From Streptomyces sp. CB02009 (lineage in GTDB: Bacteria > Actinomycetota > Actinomycetes > Streptomycetales > Streptomycetaceae), in the NCBI RefSeq assembly GCF_001905825.1, contig NZ_LIVV01000005.1, positions 1 through 64,000 on the forward strand: a stretch of DNA of 64,000 nucleotides, given 5' to 3'. The position numbers were made by a program, and so were the translations under genes. Numbering within the stretch: the stretch's first letter is position 1; each line of letters starts with the position of its first letter. Shown in pieces: positions 16,430 through 25,403 of the stretch. The notes under the pieces are model-generated. The model searched no databases and was not told the origin of the DNA. It saw only the letters and a list, made by a program, of their open reading frames with translations.

Positions 16430-18535
16430 GTGACGCGAACAGCCACCCGAACCCTTCTCGCGGTACTGGTGGCGGCGTGGTGGCTCCTCGTGCCCGCCGT
16501 TCACGGTGCCCGTGCCGACGACCCCGTCGCCCTGTCCCGGGACGGGCAGATCACCGACCGGGTGGACGCGCTGGGCGACCGCCGCGCCTCCGTGGTCCAG
16601 GCCCTCGACCGGCTCTACGACGACCGGCGGATCCAGCTCTTCGTCGTCTACGTACGGGACTTCTCCGGCCGCACGGGCCAGGCCTGGGCCGACGCCACGG
16701 CCGAGCGCAACGGCCTCGGGGTCGACGACGTGCTGCTCGCCGTCGCCACCCACGACCGTCTGTACGGCTACTCCGCCGACCCGGACGCCCGCCTCACCCA
16801 GGGCCAGCTCGACACCGTGGCCCGGACCGCGATCGAACCGGCCCTGCGGCAGAACGACTGGGCGGGCGCCGCGATCGGAGCGGCCGACGGCTACTCCGCC
16901 GTCCTCGCCGGGCAGCCCGTCCCCACCCCGGCCCTCACCCCCGGCCCCGCCGACCCCGGCGGCGCGGTCGACGACGGCACCTCGGCGACCGACCTGGTGC
17001 TGCCGGTGGTCCTGGTCGGCGGCGCCGGCGCCGTGGCGGCCTACGCGTTCACCAAGCGGCGCCGGCGGACCGAGACCCGCACCACACCCCAGGGCGGGCA
17101 GGGCTGGGGCCCGCCGAAGGCGCCCGCGCCGCCGTCCCTCGACGAGCTCGACGGGCAGGCCCGGCAGACGCTGGTCGCCACCGACGACGCCCTCCGTACC
17201 AGCCAGGAGGAACTCGGATTCGCGACCGCCCAGTTCGGCGACGAGGCCGTACGCCCCTTCACCGAGGCGGTCGCCTTCGCCGAGGAGCAGCTCACGGCCT
17301 CCTTCCGGCTGCGGCAGAAGCTCGACGACGCGTTCCCCGAGGACGACGCGACCCGGCGGGCCATGCTGGAGGAGATCCTGCGGCGCTGCGCGGAGGCCGA
17401 CGCCCGGCTCGACGCCGAGAGCGAGGACTTCGACCGGCTGCGGGCCCTGGAGCGGACCGCGCCCGAGGCGCTGGCCGCCGTCGAGGCCGCCGTCCGGGAG
17501 CAGACCGGAAGGATGGGCACGGCCGAGGCGGCCCTGACCGCGATGCGGCAGCGGTACGCCGAGACGGCCGCCGCCCCCGTCGCCGGCGATGTCGAACAGG
17601 CCAAGGACCGGCTGGTCTTCGCGAGGACCCACATCGACCAGGCCGGCCGGCAGATCGACGGCGGGGACAACGGCGGGGCCGCCGTCCACATCCGGGCGGC
17701 CGAGGGGGCCGTGGACCAGACGGCCCGGCTGGTCGACGCGGTGGACCGGCGGGCGCAGGAACTGGCGGAGGCGGTCGGCAAGCTGCCGGGGGCCCTGGCG
17801 GAGACGGACGCCGACCTGGCGGAGGCCCGGGGGCTGCTGCAGGGGACCACCGAGGGGTCGACGGCCGACCTCCGGGGCCGGATCGCCCGCGCGGAATCGG
17901 TGCTCGGCGAGGTGCGGCGGGTGATGGACGCCGGACGGTACGACCCGCTCGACTCCCTGCGCCGGGTGGAGGAGGCCGACGCGGTGCTCGACGAGGCGCT
18001 GGAGGGCGCGCGGGAGCGCGAGTCGGGCAGCCGGCGCGCCCGTGCGCTCCTCGACCAGGCGATGCTGACGGCCCGCTCGGCGATCGGGGCGGCCTCGGAC
18101 TACGTGACCACCCACCGGGGCGCCGTGGGCAGCGAGGCCCGTACGCGGCTCGCCGAGGCCCAGCGGCGCTGGGAGAAGGCGCGGGCGCTCGCCGGGGCCG
18201 ACGACCCGCAGGCGGCCCTCGCGGAGGCACAGCAGGCGGACTCGCTGGCCCGGCGGGCCCAGGACCTCGCCGAGCAGGACGTCCGGAGGTATGGGAACCC
18301 GAACGGCCCGGGCGGTGTATCAGGGGTAGGAGGGGGCGGTGGCGGCGGGCTCGGCGGTGCGGTGCTCGGCGGCATCATCCTCGGCGGACTGTTCGGCGGG
18401 GGAAGGGGAGGCGGACATGGGGGGTTCGGCGGAGGTTCGGGCGGGGGTCTCGGGGGCGGAGGTTTGGGCGGCGGGCCCGGCAGCTTCGGCGGCAGCGGCA
18501 CGCGCGGCCGGCTGGGCGGCGGAGGCCGTTTCTGA
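16430..18535 (+). CDS. TPM-domain envelope protein with long coiled region and Gly-rich tail
   Basis: A 701-residue protein starting at a GTG at 16430, where a good signal peptide begins (VTRTATRTLLAVLVAAWWLL). The first ~140 mature residues form a TPM_phosphatase (YgcG-like) domain. A hydrophobic segment at about 185-205 (LVLPVVLVGGAGAVAAYAF) probably spans the membrane. The next ~380 residues are Ala/Glu/Arg-rich and helical, likely coiled coil. The last ~75 residues are almost all glycine with Phe and Ser. It is followed after 53 bases by pspA. TPM proteins have been linked to membrane-protein quality control, and the pspA neighbour suggests a shared envelope role. Confidence 0.85.
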   Translation: MTRTATRTLLAVLVAAWWLLVPAVHGARADDPVALSRDGQITDRVDALGDRRASVVQALDRLYDDRRIQLFVVYVRDFSGRTGQAWADATAERNGLGVDDVLLAVATHDRLYGYSADPDARLTQGQLDTVARTAIEPALRQNDWAGAAIGAADGYSAVLAGQPVPTPALTPGPADPGGAVDDGTSATDLVLPVVLVGGAGAVAAYAFTKRRRRTETRTTPQGGQGWGPPKAPAPPSLDELDGQARQTLVATDDALRTSQEELGFATAQFGDEAVRPFTEAVAFAEEQLTASFRLRQKLDDAFPEDDATRRAMLEEILRRCAEADARLDAESEDFDRLRALERTAPEALAAVEAAVREQTGRMGTAEAALTAMRQRYAETAAAPVAGDVEQAKDRLVFARTHIDQAGRQIDGGDNGGAAVHIRAAEGAVDQTARLVDAVDRRAQELAEAVGKLPGALAETDADLAEARGLLQGTTEGSTADLRGRIARAESVLGEVRRVMDAGRYDPLDSLRRVEEADAVLDEALEGARERESGSRRARALLDQAMLTARSAIGAASDYVTTHRGAVGSEARTRLAEAQRRWEKARALAGADDPQAALAEAQQADSLARRAQDLAEQDVRRYGNPNGPGGVSGVGGGGGGGLGGAVLGGIILGGLFGGGRGGGHGGFGGGSGGGLGGGGLGGGPGSFGGSGTRGRLGGGGRF

Positions 18536-18588
18536 GGGCGGCACGCCGCGCGTCCTCCCCCTTTCTGTCCCTCTCAAGGAGAAGTGCC

Positions 18589-19296
18589 ATGAGCAAGCAG
18601 ACCATCCTCGGCCGGGTCACCCAGCTGGCGAAGGCCAACATCAACGCGCTGCTGGACCAGGCGGAGGATCCGCAGAAGATGCTGGACCAGCTGATCCGCG
18701 ACTACTCCGGCAACATCACGGAGGCGGAGGAGGCGGTGGCCGCGACCATCGGCAACCTCCGGCTGATGGAGCAGGACCACCAGGAGGACGTGGAGGCGGC
18801 GAAGGAGTGGGGCGGCAAGGCGCTGGCCGCCAGCCGGAAGGGCGACGAACTGCGGAGCGCCGGGCAGGTGACGGAGGCGGACCGATTCGACAATCTGGCG
18901 AAGGTGGCGCTCGGCCGTCAGCTCCAGTCGGAGAAGGAGGCGCGGACGGCGGAGCCGACGATCGCCGCGCAGACCGAGGTGGTGTCGAAGCTCAGGACGG
19001 GCCTCGATCAGATGAAGGCCAAGCTCGGCGAGTTGCAGGCGAAGCGCGACGAGCTGGTGGCCCGCGCCAAGTCGGCCCAGGCGCAGAACACGATGATGGA
19101 CGCCGTGAAGAACATCGACGTACTCGACCCGACCAGCGAACTGAGCCGGTTCGAGGACAAGGTGCGCCGGGAGGAGGCGCGGGCGATGGGCAAGCAGGAG
19201 CTCGCCGCGTCCTCCCTGGACGCCCAGTTCGAGCAGCTGGACGCACTGGGCGACAGCGCCGAGATCGAGGCCCGGCTGGCGGCGCTCAAGGGCTGA
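18589..19296 (+). CDS. pspA: PspA/IM30 family envelope stress protein
   Basis: 235 residues, starting at an ATG preceded by AAGGAGAAG. The sequence MSKQTILGRVTQLAKANINALLDQAEDP at the N-terminus is the membrane-binding amphipathic helix and first hairpin typical of PspA/IM30. The rest is almost entirely helical and charged, with the characteristic long antiparallel coiled coil (about residues 25-185) and a short C-terminal segment ending EIEARLAALKG. PspA polymerises on damaged membranes to preserve the proton gradient. It follows the TPM-domain gene and is probably cotranscribed with it. Confidence 0.93.
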   Translation: MSKQTILGRVTQLAKANINALLDQAEDPQKMLDQLIRDYSGNITEAEEAVAATIGNLRLMEQDHQEDVEAAKEWGGKALAASRKGDELRSAGQVTEADRFDNLAKVALGRQLQSEKEARTAEPTIAAQTEVVSKLRTGLDQMKAKLGELQAKRDELVARAKSAQAQNTMMDAVKNIDVLDPTSELSRFEDKVRREEARAMGKQELAASSLDAQFEQLDALGDSAEIEARLAALKG

Positions 19297-19376
19297 CCCG
19301 GTGGGTGGCCGGGGTCGCCCGCGCGGCCGGGGCCGGACGTCGGCCCGGCAGCGCGCCCGGGTGGCTGCGGCGGCTG

Positions 19377-21947
19377 TCAGAACATGCTGAGGAGCTGTTC
19401 CACCGTGGGTTCCGCCGAGCCCTCGCCGTCCGGCAGGGCCAGTTCGAACCAGACGGTCTTGCCGCGCGGGGTGCGGCGCGAGCCCCAGGAGGAGCTGAGC
19501 AGCCCGACCAGCTGGAGGCCCCGGCCGCCCTCGTCGGTGTCCTTGGCGCGGCGGCGCCGGGGCTGCACCAGGCCGGCGTCCCAGACCTCGCAGACGAGGG
19601 TGCGGTCGCGGAGCAGGCGCAGCCGGATCTCGCCCTCGCCGTAGCGCAGCGCGTTGGTGACGAGCTCGCTGACGAGGAGTTCGACGGTGTCGACGAGCGG
19701 TTCGAGGTCCCAGGCCTTGAGCTGGGTGCGGGCCAGTTCGCGGGCCCGGCCGACCGAGCTGGGTTCCCTGGGCAGCCGCCAGTCGCCGACGGCCTCGCTG
19801 GGCAGTCCCTGGATCCTGGCCATGAGGAGGGCGATGTCGTCCTCGCCGTGTCCGGTCTCCAGGCTGTTCAGGACCCGGTCGCAGACGTCCTCCAGCGGGC
19901 GGGCGGGGTCGGTGAGGGCACGGCGGAAGGCGCTCAGGCCCTCGTCGAGGGGGTGGTCGCGGGACTCGACGAGCCCGTCGGTGTAGAGGGCGAGGAGGGC
20001 TCCTTCGGGGAGTTCCACCTCGACCTCCTCGAAGGGTTCGCCGCCGACCCCGAGCGGCATCCCGGGGGGTACGTCGAGCAGCAGGGCTTCTTCGCCGGGT
20101 TCGACGAGCACCGGCGGGAGGTGTCCGGCGTTGGCGAAGGTGCAGCGGCGGGTGACCGGGTCGTAGACGGCGTAGACGCAGGTCGCGAGGTAGACCTCGG
20201 AGAGTTCGGGGCCGCGGGACTTGTGGCCGCGGGACTGCTGGGCGCCGATGGGGGCGCCGAGGCCGCGGGCGATCTCGTCGAGGTGGGAGAGGACTTCGGC
20301 CGGTTCCAGGTCGAGCTGGGCGAGGGTGCGGACGGCGGTCCGCAGTTCGCCCATGGCGACGGCGGCGCGCAGGCCGCGGCCCATGACGTCCCCGATGACG
20401 AGGGCGGTGCGGTGGCCGGGGAGTTCGATGACGTCGAACCAGTCGCCGCCGACCTCGGTGGCGGCGGTGCCGGGGAGGTAGCGGCAGGCGATGTCGAGGC
20501 CGGCCGCCTCGGGGTCGCCGGGCGGCAGCAGGCTGCGCTGGAGGATCAGGGCCCGCTCGTGCTCGCGGCGGTAGAGGCGGGCGTTGTCGATGCAGACCGC
20601 GGCGCGGGCGGCGAGCTCGACGGCGAGGGCCCGGTCGCGCTCCCCGAAGGACTCGCTGCCCTTGGTGCGGGAGAACTGGACGAGTCCGACGACGGTGTCG
20701 TGGGCGACCATCGGGACGACCAGGGTGGTCTGGACGAGTTCGCCGTCGGCACCGGGCACCGTGTGGAGGCGGCCGGTGCGCAGGGCTCCGGCGCAGGGCG
20801 AGTTGAAGGGGTAGCGGTGGACGGCTCCGACCTCGATCGGTTCGGGTCCGCAACAGCCGCTGCCCGCTCCGTGGATGTCGTCGGCTCTCCGGGGGGTGTC
20901 GGAGACGGCGCTGGCGAAGGCGACCCTGCGGAGTTCGGCGCTGCCCGCCCCGTAGCCGATGTCGTGGGAGCTGCCCCATCGGCCGGGCGGTGCCTCGTCG
21001 CCGGTGAGCAGGCCCTGGTAGAGGTCGACGGAGGCGAGGTCGCAGAAGCCGGGGACGGCGACGTCGAGCAGCTCGCGGGCGGTGGCCTCCAGGTCGAGGG
21101 AGTTGCCGATGCGGGCGCCGGCCTCGTTGAGGAGGGCGAGGTTGCGGCGGGCGCTGGCCGCTTCCCTGGCGGCGTTGTGGCGGCGCGTCACGTCGATGCC
21201 GAGGCCGGCGACGCCGATGGGGCGGCCGGATCCGCTGTGCACGCGGTAGAGGTTGATGGACCAGTGGCGGCGGTCCCGGGAGCCGGGCGCGGCGCCGACG
21301 ATCTCGAAGTCGGTGACGGACTCGCCGGTCTCCAGGACGCCGCGGAGGGCCGCGGTCATCCGGTCGGCCTCGGGCAGGTTGAGGTAGTCGTGGACGGTGC
21401 GGCCCCGGTGGTCGTCGGCGGAGCCGCCGAAGACGGTCGCGAAGCGCCGGTTGGCCCGCTTCACGGTGAGGTCGGTGCCGAAGAGGAGAAAGCCGAAGGG
21501 GGATTGGCCGAATATCGCCTGGGAGGCGGCGAGGTCCGTCTCGATGCGGCGCAGGGCGCGGACGTCGACGACGATGCAGAGCGCGGCCCGCTCCCCGGTC
21601 TGGGTCTCGCTCGGCATGACGTACATCTCGGCGATGCCGTGGGGCCGGTCGTCGCCGGGGATCCGGAAGGGGACGAGGCCTGTCCACTCCTTGCCGTCGA
21701 GGATCTCCCGGACGCGTCGGTGACCGCGCTCGCGCTGGTCGGCGGGCATGAAGGCCTCGACGGGGTCCTTGCCCCTGGCCTCCTCCGCGGTCACCCCGAA
21801 GAGGTCCACGGCCCGTCGGCTCCACTGCTCGACGAGCCCGTCGGGCCCGATGGAGAAGGACGCCACCCGTATGTAGTCATAGATGGAGCCGGGCGGGCTG
21901 CTCTGCCACACGACGCCGCCACTCGCCTTCTCAGGTATCTCGCTCAC
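19377..21947 (-). CDS. PAS-PAS-GAF-SpoIIE (PP2C) phosphatase with C-terminal HATPase domain
   Basis: Multi-domain signalling protein of 856 residues. Two PAS domains lie at about 25-130 and 140-255, and a GAF domain at about 270-440. A PP2C/SpoIIE phosphatase core at about 455-690 shows VGGDWFDVIELPG, GDVMGRG, NAGHLPPVL, YTDGLVE and EDDIALLM (metal-binding Asp residues present). A HATPase_c anti-sigma-like domain at about 710-840 shows SELVTNALRYGEGEIR and EGGRGLQLV. Such proteins combine phosphatase and kinase modules for partner-switching control of sigma factors. It lies next to a stand-alone ATPase with a very similar C-terminus. No membrane segment was seen, so it should sense signals in the cytoplasm. 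Confidence 0.93.
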   Translation of the reverse strand: MSEIPEKASGGVVWQSSPPGSIYDYIRVASFSIGPDGLVEQWSRRAVDLFGVTAEEARGKDPVEAFMPADQRERGHRRVREILDGKEWTGLVPFRIPGDDRPHGIAEMYVMPSETQTGERAALCIVVDVRALRRIETDLAASQAIFGQSPFGFLLFGTDLTVKRANRRFATVFGGSADDHRGRTVHDYLNLPEADRMTAALRGVLETGESVTDFEIVGAAPGSRDRRHWSINLYRVHSGSGRPIGVAGLGIDVTRRHNAAREAASARRNLALLNEAGARIGNSLDLEATARELLDVAVPGFCDLASVDLYQGLLTGDEAPPGRWGSSHDIGYGAGSAELRRVAFASAVSDTPRRADDIHGAGSGCCGPEPIEVGAVHRYPFNSPCAGALRTGRLHTVPGADGELVQTTLVVPMVAHDTVVGLVQFSRTKGSESFGERDRALAVELAARAAVCIDNARLYRREHERALILQRSLLPPGDPEAAGLDIACRYLPGTAATEVGGDWFDVIELPGHRTALVIGDVMGRGLRAAVAMGELRTAVRTLAQLDLEPAEVLSHLDEIARGLGAPIGAQQSRGHKSRGPELSEVYLATCVYAVYDPVTRRCTFANAGHLPPVLVEPGEEALLLDVPPGMPLGVGGEPFEEVEVELPEGALLALYTDGLVESRDHPLDEGLSAFRRALTDPARPLEDVCDRVLNSLETGHGEDDIALLMARIQGLPSEAVGDWRLPREPSSVGRARELARTQLKAWDLEPLVDTVELLVSELVTNALRYGEGEIRLRLLRDRTLVCEVWDAGLVQPRRRRAKDTDEGGRGLQLVGLLSSSWGSRRTPRGKTVWFELALPDGEGSAEPTVEQLLSMF

Positions 21948-22091
21948 GCGACCGTCCCCTCCAGCTCACCGCACCGGACCGGCCATGCCCGCAGTATTCA
22001 ATACGGCAGGCCCCGACGGCACGACGTTCACGATCACAGGGTGGTCTCGTTCGCTTCGCGCCGAGTACCGGTGATCGTTGTCCCTCCCTGT

Positions 22092-22514
22092 TTACTCACC
22101 AGGGAGAGCCAGCTCGAACCATACGGTTTTGCCGGTACTTCCTTTACGGGTGCCCCAGCGGCGTGCGGAACAGGCCACGAGACCGAGTCCGCGGCCCCCT
22201 TCGTCCTCGGGTCCGGGGGCACGCGCGGTGGGGGGATCCGGAAGCGGATCGGAAACCTCCACGAGCAGGGCGGGCGGGTGGGCGGGGTCGCCGCCGTCGA
22301 GTCGGGGGCGGACGAGCCGCACGCCGATGGGTCCGGACGCGTACCGCAGGGAGTTGGTCACCAGCTCGCTGACCAGTAGGACGGTCACATCACCGAGGGC
22401 CGAGTCGAGGTCCCAGGCACGCAGCGTCGCACGCACGGCATGGCGAGCCGTGCGCACGGCGTTCGCCTCCGCCGGGAAGTTCCACTCGGCGCGGTCGCCG
22501 TCGGTGTCGATCAC
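22092..22514 (-). CDS. RsbW-like ATP-binding (HATPase_c) regulator
   Basis: Small 140-residue anti-sigma-factor-type ATPase. The N box is SELVTNSLRYASGPIGVRL and the glycine-rich G box is EGGRGLGLVA. The C-terminal GKTVWFELALPGE closely matches the end of the HATPase domain of the adjacent phosphatase (GKTVWFELALPDGE), so the two probably arose from one module. Stand-alone proteins like this are abundant in Streptomyces and act as serine kinases or sequester anti-anti-sigma partners. No sigma factor or STAS antagonist gene is nearby, so the target is unknown. Confidence 0.88.
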   Translation of the reverse strand: MIDTDGDRAEWNFPAEANAVRTARHAVRATLRAWDLDSALGDVTVLLVSELVTNSLRYASGPIGVRLVRPRLDGGDPAHPPALLVEVSDPLPDPPTARAPGPEDEGGRGLGLVACSARRWGTRKGSTGKTVWFELALPGE

Positions 22515-22657
22515 ACCCGATCACTTCCCCAGCCGTGCGTCAGCAGGAAGGCCCACGTCCTCTTTCAACGGGTCAATCAGGACATACCCGGAATATGGGG
22601 CGGGATATCGCGCTGGGCGCAGCAGCGGGCGCACGGTGGCACGAACGGCGTAGAAAG

Positions 22658-23110
22658 TCAGCCGTGCGCTCCGGTGCCGGGCGTCCGCGGCAGCCTTCGG
22701 GCGGCCTCGGCGACGGCGGGGCGGTCCTGGTCGAGCCAGTCGACCGAGTCGAGCTCGGACCGGGTGAGCCAGCGCAGGGCGTCGTGGTCCTCCAGCGGGC
22801 GCGGCTCGCCCGAGAGCAGCCGGGCGGTCCAGACCCACAGGACGTATCCGGGCTTCAGCGGCCACTCGCCGGGGATGCGCTCGCCCGGTTCGACCTCGAC
22901 GCCGAGTTCTTCGCGCAGTTCGCGGACGAGGGCCGCTTCGGGGCTCTCGCCCGGTTCGAGCTTGCCGCCGGGCAGTTCCCAGCGGCCGGCCAGTTCGACG
23001 GGGGCGCTGCGGCGCGCGGCGAGCAGCCGCCCCCGGTCGTACAGGGCTCCCGCGACGACGACCACGACGGGTTCGTGGGGCGCGGCGGGGTCGGTGGTGC
23101 GTTCGGTCAT
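22658..23110 (-). CDS. NUDIX hydrolase, MutT-like
   Basis: 150-residue NUDIX protein. The Nudix box is seen as GGKLEPGESPEAALVRELRE followed by ELGVEV, with the catalytic Glu residues in place. The fold begins PVVVVVAGALYDRGRLLAARR, typical of MutT-type (8-oxo-dGTP diphosphatase-like) enzymes. Substrate remains a guess because many NUDIX enzymes share this sequence level. A small SPOR-like gene lies 40 bases upstream on the same strand, so the two may be cotranscribed. Confidence 0.88.
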   Translation of the reverse strand: MTERTTDPAAPHEPVVVVVAGALYDRGRLLAARRSAPVELAGRWELPGGKLEPGESPEAALVRELREELGVEVEPGERIPGEWPLKPGYVLWVWTARLLSGEPRPLEDHDALRWLTRSELDSVDWLDQDRPAVAEAARRLPRTPGTGAHG

Positions 23111-23150
23111 GGGCGCGAGCGTAGCCCGGCCCGGCCCGCGCCGGTCGGGC

Positions 23151-23330
23151 TCAGAGCGCGGGAGTGCCGATGCGCTCGACCCAGTAGAGCTGCTTGTGGC
23201 CGCGGTCGTCGAGGCTGTCCGCGATCTTCTGCGCTTCGTCCTCGGTCGCGTACCGCCCCACCCGGTAGCGGTTGCCGTTGTCGTCCTGCCGAATGACGAG
23301 CCAGGCGAGGACAGGGCCGCTCTCGGTCAT
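23151..23330 (-). CDS. Small SPOR-like protein (59 residues)
   Basis: Short gene with ATG at 23328-23330, preceded by GGAGGGAGAAG, and a TGA at 23151. The product begins MTESGPVLAWLVIRQDDN and continues with RYRVGRYATEDEAQKIADSL, which resembles one half of a SPOR repeat (strand-helix with Tyr/Val/Gly and Ala-rich helix). It has strong Streptomyces codon bias. It lacks any signal or membrane segment. I recall similar short proteins in other streptomycetes, usually annotated as SPOR-domain or hypothetical; function unknown. Confidence 0.75.
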   Translation of the reverse strand: MTESGPVLAWLVIRQDDNGNRYRVGRYATEDEAQKIADSLDDRGHKQLYWVERIGTPAL

Positions 23331-23484
23331 CAGGCTTCTCCCTCCGCCGGTCCGGGCGCCGTTGAGGATCTCCGTGAAACCGCAATCCGCATATGCCGGA
23401 GCTTACGCCTGACCTTCACACAGCGGATACGGAATTGCACAAAGAGATACGGATCGGCCGGGAACCGATGGAGGGAGGCCGAAG

Positions 23485-25245
23485 TCACGCCCCGGGGGCC
23501 GCCCCGGGCACGGTCGGCACCGGCATCAGGACGGGGCCGCCGGAGCCCTCGGGGTCCTTGCGGCAGACGTCGCCGCACGTGGCGTCGAGCGAGCAGCAGA
23601 GGGAGCAGACCGGGCCGGACCGCACCGGGCAGTCGGCGATGTCCGGGAGTTCGTAGGCGGTCTCGCACTCCGCGCAGGTGTGGGTCGCCCGCTCGTCGAC
23701 GACGACGGCGGCCGGACCGTTCACCGTGTTGGGGCGGGCCAGGTAGTAGCGGCCCTTGGTGGCCCAGGCGATCAGCGGGCAGAGGACGAGGGCGAGACCG
23801 GCCGCGATGAAGGTGGAGAAGGCCTGGGCGTAGGTGCCGAAGGCACCGAAGAAGGCGAGGATCGACACGCTGGAGGCGATCACCATGGCACCGAAGCCGG
23901 CCGGGTTCACGGCGTACAGGTAGGCGCGCTTGAACTCGATGTACGGGGGGCTCCAGCCGGCCCGCTTGTTGATGACGAGGTCGGCGGCGACGGCCGTGAT
24001 CCAGGCGATGCCGACGTTGGAGTAGAACCCGAGCAGCTTGTTCAGGGCGGCGAACATGTTCATCTCCATCAGCGTCAGCGCGATGGCGAGGTTGAGGAAG
24101 ATGTACCAGACGCGGCCCGGGTGCCGGTGGGTGACGCGGGAGAAGAAGTTCGACCAGGACAGCGAGCCGCTGTAGGCGTTGGTGACGTTGATCTTGACCT
24201 GGGAGACGATCACGAAGAGCGCGGCGGCGGGCAGGGCGAAGGTCCCGAGCCAGGGCTTGAGCGCCTCGATCTGAGGGGCGATCGGCTCCAGGGCGTGGGT
24301 CTTGCCGACGGCCTCCAGGGCGACGAACGCGAGGAAGGCGCCGCCGAGCTGCTTGGCCGCGCCGATGACGACCCAGCCGGGACCGGCGGCGAGCACGGCG
24401 AGGTTCCAGCGGCGCTTGGTGGCCTCCGTCCTGGCCGGCATGAAGCGCAGGTAGTCCGCCTGTTCGCCGATCTGGGCGATCAGGGAGAGCGCGACGCCGG
24501 TGCCCAGGCCGAAGCCGATCCACGAGAAGCCGGCCCCCGCCCCCTCCGTACCGCCGAAGGAGGTGAAGGCGCCCCAGGCGTCGGGGGCCTCGAAGGCCAG
24601 GACGACGAAGGGCAGCACCATGCCGATGATCCAGACCGGCTGGGTCCAGGCCTGCACCTTGGCCAGGGCGCCCATGCCGCGGAAGACGATCGGGATGACG
24701 ATGAGGGTGGTGATCAGATAGCCGATCTCGACCGGCAGGCCGACGGCCTGATGCATGGCCTGGGCCATGATCGAGCCTTCGAGGGCGAAGAAGATGAAGG
24801 TGAAGGAGGCGTAGATGAGCGAGGTGAGCGTCGAGCCGAAGTAGCCGAAGCCGGCGCCGCGGGTGATGAGGTCCATGTCCAGGCCGTACCGGGCGCAGGC
24901 ACGGGCGATGGGGATGCCGGTGAGGAAGATGAGGGTGGCGGCGGTGAGGATCGAGGCGAGCCCGCTGCCGAAGCCGTAGGTGAAGACGATCGAGGCGCCG
25001 ATCGCGAAGTCGGCGAGATAGGCGATGCCGCCGAGGGCGGTGCCCGCCACGGTCCCGGGTGACCAGCGCCGGAACGAGTGCGGGGCGTAGCGCAGCGAGT
25101 AGTCCTCGCGGCTCTCGTCGGCGGCCAGCTTGGCGTAGCTGCGGCGGGGGCCGCCGGGGGGTGGCGCGATCTCCGCCGGCTCGTCGAGGGCCCGGGCGGT
25201 GCTGCCGCCCGGCTCCGGGGTGGGGGTGGTGACCGTGTCCGTCAT
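23485..25245 (-). CDS. NCS1 purine/cytosine permease-like transporter with cysteine-rich C-terminus
   Basis: Membrane transporter of 586 residues from the ATG at 25243-25245 (AGGA site 7 bases upstream). About twelve hydrophobic segments follow an N-terminus with YSLRYAPHSFRRW, typical of nucleobase:cation symporter-1 proteins such as cytosine and allantoin permeases. After the last helix comes a soluble tail of about 80 residues with a cysteine cluster: CAECETAYELPDIADC, then VCSLCCSLDATCGDVC. Such a tail could bind zinc or an iron-sulfur cluster and is unusual for plain NCS1 permeases. The substrate is not determinable. A GntR/UTRA regulator is encoded just upstream on the same strand. Confidence 0.85.
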   Translation of the reverse strand: MTDTVTTPTPEPGGSTARALDEPAEIAPPPGGPRRSYAKLAADESREDYSLRYAPHSFRRWSPGTVAGTALGGIAYLADFAIGASIVFTYGFGSGLASILTAATLIFLTGIPIARACARYGLDMDLITRGAGFGYFGSTLTSLIYASFTFIFFALEGSIMAQAMHQAVGLPVEIGYLITTLIVIPIVFRGMGALAKVQAWTQPVWIIGMVLPFVVLAFEAPDAWGAFTSFGGTEGAGAGFSWIGFGLGTGVALSLIAQIGEQADYLRFMPARTEATKRRWNLAVLAAGPGWVVIGAAKQLGGAFLAFVALEAVGKTHALEPIAPQIEALKPWLGTFALPAAALFVIVSQVKINVTNAYSGSLSWSNFFSRVTHRHPGRVWYIFLNLAIALTLMEMNMFAALNKLLGFYSNVGIAWITAVAADLVINKRAGWSPPYIEFKRAYLYAVNPAGFGAMVIASSVSILAFFGAFGTYAQAFSTFIAAGLALVLCPLIAWATKGRYYLARPNTVNGPAAVVVDERATHTCAECETAYELPDIADCPVRSGPVCSLCCSLDATCGDVCRKDPEGSGGPVLMPVPTVPGAAPGA

Positions 25246-25342
25246 GAGGGTTCCTGTCGTCCGACCGGTTCGCGGGTACGGACGAGGAAGGTAGGAGCCG
25301 GTCGTGACGGACGGCTGCGGCACGCGGTTGCGCCGGGGTTAC

Positions 25343-25367
25343 GCGAGTTGACGCCCCGTTAACTCGC
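25343..25367. promoter_or_regulatory. Inverted repeat between GntR gene and permease gene
   Basis: GCGAGTTGAC / GTTAACTCGC, 10-bp arms with one mismatch and a 5-base spacer. It lies about 100 bases upstream of the permease start and 37 bases past the GntR stop. It could be an operator for the permease or a terminator of the regulator gene. The arms are less G/C-rich than typical local terminators, which slightly favours an operator. Confidence 0.4.
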
Positions 25368-25403
25368 GGTCACGCCGCCCGGACGGCGCGGTCCGCTGAA
25401 CGG

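Noticed and set aside
18339..22379. Plus-strand 1346-codon open frame
   Set aside because: It is out of frame with pspA and antisense to the phosphatase gene. Composition is Gly/Ala/Val/Asp-rich and no domain is present.
24053..24062. LexA-like GAACATGTTC
   Set aside because: It lies inside the permease coding region and has only two bases between GAAC and GTTC instead of four.
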